Source: Guillardia theta CCMP2712 (lineage: Eukaryota; Cryptophyceae; Pyrenomonadales; Geminigeraceae). Taken from it: a stretch of 64,000 nucleotides of DNA. The position numbers and the translations under genes were made by a program. The notes under the pieces were generated by a model, which searched no databases, was not told the origin of the DNA, and was given only the letters and a program-made list of their open reading frames with translations. Position 1 is the stretch's first letter. Every line of letters begins with the position of its first letter. Location of the stretch: contig NW_005434635.1 of assembly GCF_000315625.1 (NCBI RefSeq), positions 242,082 through 306,081 of the forward strand, read 5' to 3'. Positions 22,494 through 39,644 of this stretch are shown one piece after another.

Positions 22494-23562
22494 TCACTTC
22501 CTCAACCTGGGTCGAGGAGGCTCGGCAGACCAGTCGACGGTGACCTGAGCAACGGATGTTAAAGGAAGAGGGAGGGACGGAGAGGATACAAGATCAGGAA
22601 ACTCAGAAGCAGATTCACGATAGAGTTCCATCTCCTGCGCAAGATGTAGATCAGAAAACGAGAGGACGGGGCTGGCGTGTTTGGAAGGAGAGGGAAGGAG
22701 GAAGAAAGGACAAACCTCGTCAGTCAGGAGACAGTCATCCAGGAGTGCTTCGATCTTCTCTTTCTGCATGTCTACCCCAATGAACACGATCTCCTGTCGC
22801 CTGTCCCCCCACTCGCACTCTTTGCTGCCAAAGTCGGAGATGATCTGTCAAGGGTCTCAGCCAGCTGCTCTCCCAGCAGGGAGCTGAAAAAAACGCCCAC
22901 ACCTCCTTGAGCTCATCCTGGCTCTTGGGCCAGAACTTGAGGGGGGTGGCGGCCCAATACATCCCAAAGTCTTTGAGGTCGAAGAACTGCACAGACAGAA
23001 ACTCAGCAGCATGTGAGGGATGGAGAGCTCAGAGAGTAGAGGGCTGGAGGCTGGGGGGGGGGAGGAGGTAAGCGGAAAGAGGAAGATGGAGGGGGGAAGG
23101 CGGAAGAGTCGCTGAGAGTTCCTAACCTGCCCTGCGTGCGACCAGAAGAGGGCGACTCGATGGTACGTGCTGAGCCAGACGAAGCTTGAGAGTGAGAGCA
23201 CGTGTGGAGGAAACATAGCAATTCAGTTCCCTTGGCTTCCTCCCTATCGGCTCCTCACCCCTTGCTCCTCAAGATGTTTCTCATCGGATTGTCGCTTTGT
23301 TCGCGGCTGCCCGCAGCTACCCCAGGGATGACCCATCCTTCCTGCTCAGTCGGGTGAGATCAGAACGCTCAAGTGTTTGGGTCAAACCTTGCCGCTGCTG
23401 CTGCTTGATTTGATGGGAAGCATCTTGATGACGGCCTTGAGCCGATCCGGATGGAATGGTCTGCAACATTGTTAGAACATCACCTCCACTAGAGCTACAA
23501 GTGACCTTCGCCGAGTGTACACGAATGATGTGATGCCGAACTTCGTTTCGGGGTCGTCATTA

Positions 23563-23600
<38 letters not shown>

Positions 23601-25044
23601 GGAGTGGGAGTGGGAGGCATCTGTACATTCAGGATCATCACAAGCAGCATCGTGGGTATGCGCATGATGGCTGTGCGATGTGTCTGTGCAGGTGGGATCG
23701 GTACAAGCAGCGTCATGCGCGTGACTGTGGTCGTGAGCATGAGATGGATCCTTGCAATCCGCATCGTTACACTCCGTGTGAGAGTGATCATGCCCGTGAA
23801 CCTCCTTGACGCCCTCATGGCTAGAATGCTCTTCCTCCTTCTTGTCCTTGAGCAGAGCTGACTTGACCACGGACCGGAAGTCATCCTCATCATCGGCCTG
23901 GGCAACCCAGGAGGACCTTTCAGAGCCCAGTACCACCGACAGGTCGACCTTGCCGAACTTGGAGGGGATGATGTCAGCTGTAGGGTTGAGGAAGGATACG
24001 ATTTTCTTCAATCGCTCCATCTGCCCGTCATTCACCAGGTCCGCCTTGTTGAGGAGGACGTAGTCTGCCACTTCCACCTGCTCTGTCAGCAGGTCGACGA
24101 TCTTGCGGTCCGTGAAGACCATGTTGTTGTCGTCTTCGATCAAGTCTGCGCGGTCCTGGATCCCCTCAGCTGACTGGTACATGGACAGGAAATTTGCGGC
24201 GTCAACGACGGTCACCATGTTCCTCAGCTCCGCATAATCGAGCGCGGGGTGTCCTGCATACTCCATCTCGTAGAACTGCTTCCTGATGTTCTTGGGCTCC
24301 GCTACTCCGCTCAGCTCGATCACGATGCGGTCAAATGGGTCTTCTCTCTCCGCTGAGACGATCAGCAGCTTCATGATCGCCTGCTCGGGTTGTCAGCCAC
24401 TTTCCTCCCCACCCTTCCCCCCTACCCCTCCCCGCCTGGTCTCCCCCATCTCCCCACCCCACCTGCAAGAGCTCCTCCGACGCTGAGCAGCATGCACAGC
24501 CGTTCTGCAGCTCCATCACATCCGAGCTGTCTACCAGCTCACCGGCGAACGATGTCAGCCCCCTCTTGGTCTCCGTCTTAACCAGCTTCGAGTCAATGTT
24601 CACAGCAGCCATGTCGTTGACAACGATTCCAACTTTCAGCCCTCCCTTGTTCTGCAGCATCTCTTGGAGCAAGGTTGTCTTCCCCGATCCCAGGAACCCA
24701 GACAGCAGAGATATCGGAATCTTCTCCTGCGAAGGCGTGAGCGGGTCCAGCAAACAGCACTTCTGCCTTACCAAGGCATCTCCATCTTCAGACATCTTCA
24801 ACGCCCTCCACGACGACCCGTGGCCTCGCAATGCTGCAGTCTTGACGCTTCTTGCCCTCAAAGAGGAGGAGAATGTGCATCTGTTGTTGGATACTAGCTT
24901 CACAGGGCTCGGCATCAAGTTTGGAGTGAATGCCATGCTCCCCTTTGCTCTCGCAGGAGCTCCGAAGTTCATGGAAGCCTGCGATGACACGGCAGCATGA
25001 AACCCCAAGAGGATGAGGAAGATGAGGGTGGTGTTGTGCCTCAT
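22494..25044 (-). CDS. CobW/G3E-family GTPase with His-rich metal loop, plastid-type leader
   Basis: G3E GTPases act as metallochaperones, often for zinc. Minus-strand exons: 24463-25044, 23506-24380, 23388-23460, 23259-23341, 23127-23184, 22903-22986, 22716-22844, 22494-22544 (644 aa). The N-terminus is a signal peptide (MRHNTTLIFLILLGFHAAVS) followed by a basic, Ser/Ala-rich region, as in proteins sent to secondary plastids. Then come Walker A GFLGSGKTT (about 116-124), the metal motif GCACC (about 182-186), ELSGVAEP, and the guanine motif NKAD (about 305). Residues about 379-468 are packed with His, Asp and Cys (HGHDHSH, then Ser-His repeats). The C-terminal CobW domain ends PRPRLRK. Destination and metal are inference. 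Confidence 0.92.
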
Positions 25045-25618
25045 ACCACTTCTTGCTCGTCTGCAGCAGACAGTAAGTCCCTCCTCCCACTCTCCTCTCC
25101 ATCGCTCCCTCCCTACACATCGAATCCAAGAAACTCCCTCGCTCGTCCACCTGGACCCTACATGGCCTCTCAGTCCATCAACCATCACCTAGCTTATCCC
25201 TGGCTCCATTTCTTCCTTCATGTTCTCCTTCTGCTCTCTCCCTCCCCCTACCCCTCCCCCCTCCCTGCACCCCAACACGTTGCGCCTTCTGCATGGTGCA
25301 TTTGTACCCCTACTCTTGTCGGTATCTCACCGTGTACCACCGGTCTTTGGACTCGAAAAATCTCGATGGAAGGAGGGGTACTTTGCTTACTACCCCCGAC
25401 AAACACTAATATGGTGTAGCTTGACCAGAGGATGTGGGGGAGAGAGGGAGGGAGGGAGGGAGGAGGGAGGGAGGGAGGAGGGAGAGACAGAGGAGGGGGA
25501 GACAGAGCAGGGAGGGAGACGTTTCTTTCTTGTTGCCTGCTGACAGTGGACAGGACTCTATGGCACTCCAACAGGAGAGGGTCAGACATACAACACTCTT
25601 CACTCTTCACTCACTAAC
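25045..25618. other. intergenic
   Basis: Between the GTPase start and the TYW1 stop, both on the minus strand. Contains TACCCC/GGGGTA sequence (25290-25420) and a GGGA tract (25438-25520). It should include the GTPase promoter. Confidence 0.5.
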
Positions 25619-32599
<6,981 letters not shown>

Positions 32600-32849
32600 C
32601 TTACGTCACCACCGTGCTCTGCTTGCAAGGATGAGAGGTTCGCATCAAAGGAGGCCTCCAGCGCTCGTTACCCCAGCACACCTTTACGATCCAGTTGAAG
32701 GGTGATCAGGGCGGTGAGGGCTGAACTGATTGTGTCCCACCAAGATGCAGCGACAACCAACAATATAGGAGGAGGGGTTAGAGGAGGGTGGAAGAGAAGG
32801 AGGGGGGAGAGCAGGGCCGGGGGGCGGAGGCGGCGGAGAACACACCGAG

Positions 32850-32922
<73 letters not shown>
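32850..32922. repeat. GAGCAG array
   Basis: About 12 units of GAGCAG, slightly impure at the left end, about 250 bp upstream of the TYW1 start. It is a near relative of the CTCCTG arrays, being the same GC-rich hexamer class on the other strand. Confidence 0.9.
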
Positions 32923-33054
32923 CAAAGTGAATTTTTCATATTAGTGTTGCTGCACCCTGCCTCAGAATCGTTGATAGAACAAAAAGCAAGTTCACGGTGG
33001 CGGCAAGCCTCAGCAGTAGGCCCTTTAGTCTCTGCCGCAAGTTGATGAGTTGAC

Positions 33055-33310
33055 GAGGCCGTGACGGAGCCTCGAAACTTGAAGGGCCGGGCCCGGGGGG
33101 CCGGGCCGCTGTTCAGGCCGCCGGGCCGGGCGCGCGGATCGGAGCTGAGCCTCCGGCCTCGGAGCCGGGCGGCCCGGCCGGGGCCGGTCACTGTCAGCCG
33201 TCCGTACGGCCGTAAGCCTAGTACTAAGACCGTGACGGTCACGTAGTAGCCCGCCGCAAGTTCGTGACCGGGTCCGGCCCGTCACGGCGGCAGTCACGGC
33301 GGACACCGTC
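33055..33310. repeat. GC-rich island
   Basis: Dense GGGCCGGGCC words bounded by GTGACGG and CGTCACGG words. No coding character. Confidence 0.6.
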
Positions 33311-33639
33311 TGTGACAGTAGATGTTTTTATTGAATCCAAGCACTGAAGTAGCATCCAAGCCTGGCAAGTACTGTAAGTTTTCCGATTTGAATCAGTTTA
33401 GGTGAGATTTGAGTGGATGCATCAAAAGCAACTTAAATGAAGTGGGCCGGGCAGTGCGGAATCCCACCGTTAAACTGCCATGATTTGTACCACAAAATTT
33501 ACTAGGGCCCGTTTTTTGCCGGGAACTTTTATCAAGTTATCTTCCTGTAGCTTTGATCGGACAAGCCTTGAAGCCGGGTGAAGCCTCCTTGTCGGAAGCA
33601 TGTCACCTGAGGTTGGCATGTCGGCCCGGTGACGGCTGA

Positions 33640-34110
33640 ATCATCAGGAGTCCCGGCCCGGGCCCGCCGGCCAGTTGAATCAGCCGCGAGTCACGATGGA
33701 CTCATGTGCACAGAAATGATGCCGGGCCGATAATGAACTCAACCCCCGTGATGCCTCATCTACCATGTTCTCAGTATCATGATCAGATTTCAAGTCATGC
33801 CCACTGCGGCATGCCGCACCGTCACCGGCGGTGAAGCCTCGGATCGGACTGCTGTGTCCGATCAGTCTTTAAGACACTGCAGTGCGGCTGACTCCGGCCT
33901 TGCCAGTTGAAGCCTGCCATGTTCAGTGAACCAATGATTGAGGCTTGCCAAGTTGACTAGTAACCTGGCAGACTCAGTCGCGACCCCCCAGATGTTCCGG
34001 CCCCCGGCCGCCGGCCCGCGTCAGGCTCAGCAGTGAGTCAGGCTTCGATTCAGTCCATGCCGCCCGGCGGCAGACGTCGGACTCATTCCCGGCGTTCCAA
34101 TTCCCTTCTG
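33640..34110. repeat. dispersed GC-rich blocks
   Basis: Shorter GGCCCGGGCC and CCCCCGGCC blocks alternate with TGAAGCC and TTGAATC words. Looks like a more degenerate version of the island sequence. Confidence 0.45.
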
Positions 34111-34720
34111 GATTTTTTCACGTATCGAAAGGGGTTCTTATTCTCAAATATTTTGATTTGACGGTTCTGAAATTTTGTACTGCGATTGAAAAAGGTTCTG
34201 AAATATTATTGTGTAACGAAAAGAATCCTTTTCGCACAATTTTGGTCCATCTCCCCGCTCAAGCCCACCGTAATTCCCCGGCGCGCGCCGTGCCTGTGAA
34301 AATTTTTGCAATGGTCATGCTTCAGAGAAGCACGAATGAGGGTTCCATCTCTTACAAACAAAATGTTTCTATGCCATGGTTGCTTTTCTGAGAATGGTTT
34401 TGATCAACGTTAGCATATTCCAAATCAGTATTTGATGCATGGTGTAGGTTTGTCTATGAAATCGGTGTATACAGAAGTGATTTGATGTTGGTTGTTCAAT
34501 TTTGCCACTTGTTGCTCCTTGCGATGATGGGGCAAAATCGTTATTATTGTAGTGTCATTACTCATGCACAATTATGGAGTGTGTTGGATGTGAATGTATT
34601 TGAGTCGAGCCAGTGACTTGTCAACCTGTTCTCATGTCCACCAACAACTTGTAAATCAACAAGATGTAAATCCTTGGTGAGCGTTGATTGCTGCAAGATT
34701 TCAAAGACTCGAATACATTC

Positions 34721-34939
34721 CTAGCACAGTATTTCAGCTTCAGAGTTTTTCTTCAGAGCAGGCTGTCTTTCAATTGCAGAAATTTTCAGATGAAGATGTT
34801 CCGTGAGTAGAGTTGAGATCATGTATGAAGTCTCGATGAAATGAATATGAGTTTTGACAAAATCAGGCTTTTCGAACATGTGTTCAGTTTTCCAGGGCCT
34901 CAGTGTTGGCAAGGCTTCGACATGATGCCAAACATTCAT
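34721..34939 (-). CDS. weak hypothetical open frame
   Basis: 72 codons from ATG (MNVWHHVEALPTLRPWKTEH...) to TAG on the minus strand, with natural-looking composition and no repeats. There is no recognisable family and no splice partner found. It lies in a gene-poor region and may be chance. Confidence 0.2.
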   Translation of the reverse strand: MNVWHHVEALPTLRPWKTEHMFEKPDFVKTHIHFIETSYMISTLLTEHLHLKISAIERQPALKKNSEAEILC

Positions 34940-35157
34940 ATGTCTTTAGGGACACACATGTGCGGCATATGCGTGCTTGTACTAAAAGACTTGCATGTTT
35001 CTGTTGAAAGTCGATCAACAGAGGAGAAACCTTGCCATCGCGCATGCTAGTTCGAATCTTTTATTGAAAATAGACATGTTCATTACTGGACTGCATCTAC
35101 ACGATCAACAAGCCCATCCTTCCTTGTGCATTTGAACTCCGATGTTCAAGTATGTGA

Positions 35158-35454
35158 TCATTGCCACCTGGGTGACACCGCACAAAATACAAGAAGTTTT
35201 CTTGCTTCTTGGGTATCAGTCTTGGATTGCTTCAAAATAGGGCGGAAGGGACGGGCAGTAGATAATTGAATGACCTCAAACTCATCTTTTGTTGCTACAT
35301 TGAGTACATGCATGCCTGTTAACAAACAGACGAGGCGAATGCTCACTTGCAGCTTTGCGATTCGACAAATAAGGGCATCAGTGCATGGGCCAGGATATCC
35401 ACAATGACACGGCAACAATCCAAGAACTTTTGGATTGACAAACATTCTAGACAT
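35158..35454 (-). CDS. weak hypothetical frame, Cys-rich start
   Basis: On the minus strand a frame reads KVLGLLPCHCGYPGPC near its start and ends RKLLVFCAVSPRW(Q) at TGA. A possible intron (GTGAGC...AACAG, about 35321-35351) divides it. The Cys-rich segment is faintly EGF-like. It could be the 3' end of an unrecognised gene or a decayed one. Confidence 0.25.
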   Translation of the reverse strand: MSRMFVNPKVLGLLPCHCGYPGPCTDALICRIAKLQVSIRLVCLLTGMHVLNVATKDEFEVIQLSTARPFRPILKQSKTDTQEARKLLVFCAVSPRWQ

Positions 35455-36409
35455 GTAGTCATGCCATTAGAATCAGTAACTTGCCTGAACACAGCTTGTT
35501 GATGCAACTGCTCTCCTTCTGATAATAACATTGATGGCTGTCATTCCAGTCTAAAGTTGATGGGCCATATCCCCCAGTTCCTCTGACAGCAGTTGACTTA
35601 GATATTGGCTGAGATGAACCAAGATCTCGCTAACGATCAACATGTTCCCTGACTTCGAAAGAAGTTGACATACATCGAAGTTTGAATCCATTGCACTTGG
35701 TTCATCACCACAACAGAGCTGCATTCATGCAAGGTAGGTTCTTTTCAAGACCCTTCTTGTATCTATGCAACAATACAACATGATTCGAAGCATACACGCA
35801 TGATAATTCGATTGCAACACGTCCTCATGGTATCATGGCCATCGCTCCTTGTCGTGGCTCAAGCAGAAGGCGTGTGGGGTTGAGGAATTGACCCACCCCT
35901 ACCTTCCGATTTCCATCTACTCAGGCTTTTTCAAAGGTAGGGGGTACTAGCTTTGGTCAAAGTAATTTGATTCAAATTTCCCTTGCGAGAGGGTCATTGA
36001 GCTATGGACCACAGGGGTGGGTGCTGTTTGACCACTTACCGGTAATCGAATATGATACTTTTCGACGCCAATTCCAGTACGGTGAGCCCATACTTTTAAG
36101 ATTTCATCCTTCCTCCCTTGAATCCGATCCACCCCACCCTGACTCTGACGGAGGGAAACGTACCGGTTCTCTAAACTATCTGAAACCACCCATGCGAACC
36201 TCACAGAAAATGAGGGACTTTTGTGGTACAACCTCATGTATGGGGAGCCCTGAGGACCTCCGTACAAATACCACAACGCTTTGGAATAAGTATTTTAAGG
36301 GCAGTACAAACAAAACGCCCTGGTACTAAAGATTCCAGAAGGGAATTGGAACGGAATGTCACCGTCACCGTCCGGATATTGCCGATCATGCGGCACTTCA
36401 TTAGGCTTG

Positions 36410-36730
36410 GTTCCGAGCGCCGGCCGCGGCCGCCGGCGCCCAGTGCAGTCGCGGCCAGCGGCCTTAATGGCACGGCCGCCGCCGGGTCACGGGTAGTACC
36501 GTACTCTCAGTGCGGCCGGCCCGCCGGGCGACCGGGGCCCTGGCCGCTGAGTGAGTGGCAGCCTCGGAGTACGGTCACCGCGAGCCGATTAAACTTCGAG
36601 TTCAGTAAAAGGCCGTAAAACTTCAGCCTGTCCGTGACTTTGAGTAAAGGTCCGTGACTCGAGTCGGAACTTCGGAACGCCGTCACAGCCCGGCCCGGTG
36701 TGCCACGCGCGGCCGGGCTGTGACCGTCGG
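36410..36730. repeat. GC-rich island
   Basis: GGCCGCGGCC, GCCGGCC and CCGTGAC words in a compact block, flanked by TACCCC-type sequence. Same class as the other islands. Confidence 0.55.
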
Positions 36731-37119
36731 ACTGGATGATGAGTGAAAAGATGATCGGATCGAAGTCACACGTTAAAAAGTAACTTTTATAATGATTAGT
36801 TCAATGTTTTTTTTTGTATATGGGACTCGCCGCGCGTGATTCCGACCGTTGAGACCGGTCGGTACGGCCAGTCGGAGCCTCTGACCATGATGGCATAGTA
36901 TGGGGACGTAGATATACATGACTCAACTTGGAACTTTACCCAGTCGTGTCCGTCAGGCTTGACTGTAACCCTTACGAGGTTGACTATAGCCTCATCTTTC
37001 ACGACTGTAGTGCATCATTACGGCTGTCCGTTTGTACCGAAGAGTCGCAGAGTGTTCCCAGCCGTGTTAACGGGGGCCGCGATTCCGTGACCACCCCTAT
37101 CCGCTTACTAAGTTAATCA

Positions 37120-38200
37120 GTGGGCTCCACAGGGGTAGTAGATGCTACCGAATCCATGGAGATGGCTCCCGGATTTCAGTCTTGGAGGTGAAAAGGAGTG
37201 ATTTCAGCATCTTATCCCGGATTGATTACATTTTTCAATCACGCCCCTTTCAGCACCCTCTCTGTGCGACCTCTTCCGGGCTCCGCGGACGCCCCTGTTT
37301 TCCCATTTGAAGCGATGGTCTTATAGGGGTGGGGTGGTCAGGAAAAAGTATAAATCAGTTATAAAGTCTTTCCTTTAGTTAGGTGCCAGGAGATTATCCG
37401 AGATGAGCAGGTCAACGATTGGAGTCGGAGGTGGGTCCTTTATTGAAGGGGGTAGTCATGTGTTAAGACGGCGTAATCCAGTAGCCATAGGACTACCCCT
37501 GAGACCACCCCACCTTCCCATTTCTGACCTCTACCTACCCCACGGGATGATATCTTGACCACGACCTAACACCCCTTCATGAAAATCATTCAAGTACCCC
37601 TAAGTTATGATACAAATTGGACTCAACCTACCGGTCATTGGCGGAGTACCCTACCTCCTAAAACACCCTCATTACAGCCTTTCATTACATCTCCTGGTGA
37701 CCCACCCCTCCCCATGTCTCCTTCATGACCCCTAGGGAAGAAGACACCGAATTTCGCTCACCTTCTTGGACCCTTTCAGAAACAATTCTAGTACCTCGTA
37801 CCTCCCTGGTACTATGAAACAGAGCACTACCCCTCCTTTATGTACCCCCTCACCTCCGAAGCTACCCCACCCTCTGAGCCCCTACCCCCAGTCAAAGATT
37901 TTATCTAAAAAGAAAAAAGAAAGAGACCTCTTGCACCCACCCTACCCCAGAACTTTTGACTGTGTACTCCCCTGCTGTCCTTGCACTACTCCTCCCCTCC
38001 CATCACCCCTGATGAACGAGATGCACCCATTTGCCACTACCCTACCAAAAACACAAAACCACCCCATTATTTCATGCTTATCTTTTGCCAACACCATCAG
38101 GTACCCGTACTTTTGAGTTCCACATGTACCCACCCAACATCACTACCACCCCATTACCCTCCCCCCTACGTTTCGGGTACAATTTCGTGCGATCACGTAT
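37120..38200. other. TACCCC/CACCCC-rich intergenic stretch
   Basis: Dense in TACCCC, CCACCCC and CCTACC words on the plus strand and almost free of CpG islands. The same word family occurs at 1270-1600, 10330-10640, 14395-14600, 25290-25420, 35870-36310, 55660-55800 and 59640-61320. Confidence 0.5.
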
Positions 38201-38540
38201 CTCGTCCTCCTGCTGTTGTCACGACGGGTCCTCGCTCCTTACAGCACCCACCCTGGTCCCCCCCACTCATCTCGCAAACACCCAACCTTTCCCCATCCTT
38301 ACCTCCCCATTCTCCCCCCGATCCCATCCAACAAACTTCATAAAGTGGGCGGCTGACAACTGCGTCCCCTGGGTTTGTTCCTCCACGTGCTCCTTGCTCC
38401 TTACATTCCTCCCCTCTACGCCTTCGCTCTGTGTCGTTCTTTCCTGCCTTCCTCCTTCGTTTCGACTTCTCTTGTCCTTGCAACTCTTGTGTGCAAGCAA
38501 GCCAAGCTCCCTGTTCACCTCAACTTGAAAGATATCCGCC

Positions 38541-39115
38541 ATGGCCCCCCCGAAAGTACCTGAGCGAGCATTGGAAGTATGCCCAAGGAGAAAACTCACC
38601 GACATGGAGAAAGACATTGAGCCTGTTCTTCTCACCCGCAAGATGCTTGAAGGCTTCTATGGAATGCCCCTGTGCGACGTCGCGACCACGCTTTCTATCT
38701 CCCTCTCTGCGATTCGCAAGGCCTGCAGAAGGTTGGGCATCGAGAAATGGCCGTTCAAGAGTAGGAATCCTGGACCCAAGAGGAAGTCCGTCAAGATCGG
38801 AGGTTGCGAGACAAACTCCCCCGCGGGACCATGCAGCTGGTCCTCCACCAGCTCCGAGTCCTCGGGCTCCATAGCGTCGCAGATGTCAACCCCGACGCAA
38901 GAGATAAGCGTTCAGTTCAGCAGCATAGAGGCTCCTTCAACAGCGCTGCAGCTTCAGAGGCAGCCCTTCCAAGTCCAGCAGACGTGTAGCTTTGCCTTCA
39001 ATGCGCCCCGCGTCCAAGCAGTTTCCAAGTTTGAGTTGGCGCAGCAGCAAGTCTACGAGAGCGAGCTGCTTGCCAACAACGACATGATGTCTTCTCAGTT
39101 CATGCAAGATCCATG

Positions 39116-39146
<31 letters not shown>

Positions 39147-39371
39147 CAACAACAACCACAGATCGAGGAAGAGATGATGCTGCGTGGTCAGGTGGAGATC
39201 AAGATGGAGGTGCCTGCTGGTAGCTCAACCATGCCGCCTGCTGAGTGGAACTTGGACGCAGTTCGCTGGTCGTTCCAGCACAACGAGGAGGAGGAGTTCT
39301 CTGTGGAAGATGAGACGGAGGAGAACTTCTGGAAAAGCATCAATGAGGTCATCCCTCCTTCACATCCTTGA
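38541..39371 (+). CDS. RWP-RK-domain transcription factor (divergent)
   Basis: Single exon, 276 aa. Residues about 30-80 form the RWP-RK DNA-binding region: LTRKMLEGFYGMPLCDVA, SAIRKACRRLGIEKWPFKSR and GPKRKS. The usual RWP..K core reads KWPFK here, a conservative variant. After a Ser/Thr-rich part comes a Gln-rich segment with about 13 consecutive Gln (near residues 191-205) and an acidic C-terminus (HNEEEEFSVEDETEE), which look like activation regions. RWP-RK proteins control nitrogen responses and gametogenesis in the green lineage and occur in other algae; the role here is unknown. There is no leucine zipper or PB1 domain. Confidence 0.8.
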
Positions 39372-39644
39372 TTGATTTTTGTCTTGACGCCACCATGTGA
39401 AACCTGGTTGCGATTGTCAATATTTTGTACTTCCCCGCTCTCCTGTTCCCATTGCGGTTTGGATACGGGCGGCGGAAACCTTGTCTTGTTACTATAGCTA
39501 TCTGTTTTGATATACTCTCTCAATAAATCGTTTAATCAAAAGTGCATCTTGCTGCATTGAGATCGAACAAATACACATGCCTTCTGGCAGTTTGTCTCAT
39601 GTGTGTATTCCCTTCAGTCACCGTTCTTGTTCCTCGCAAAGATG
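39372..39644. other. 3' flank between convergent genes
   Basis: Short AT-richer region with AATAAAT-like words (near 39521) that may serve polyadenylation of the RWP-RK gene. No gene seen. Confidence 0.35.

Larger units (their letters stand above)
32600..38540. other. gene-poor 6-kb region
   Basis: The longest stretch without a convincing gene. It contains a GAGCAG array (32850-32922), three GC-rich islands, a moderately AT-rich part (34100-35870) holding two weak minus-strand open frames, and two TACCCC-rich parts (35870-36310 and 37120-38200). The right end should hold the promoter of the RWP-RK gene. Confidence 0.55.

Noticed and set aside
24997-25543. Plus-strand frames rich in Pro/Ser/Leu between the GTPase and TYW1 genes
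   Set aside because: They read through TACCCC and CCTCC low-complexity sequence, and part is antisense to the GTPase leader.
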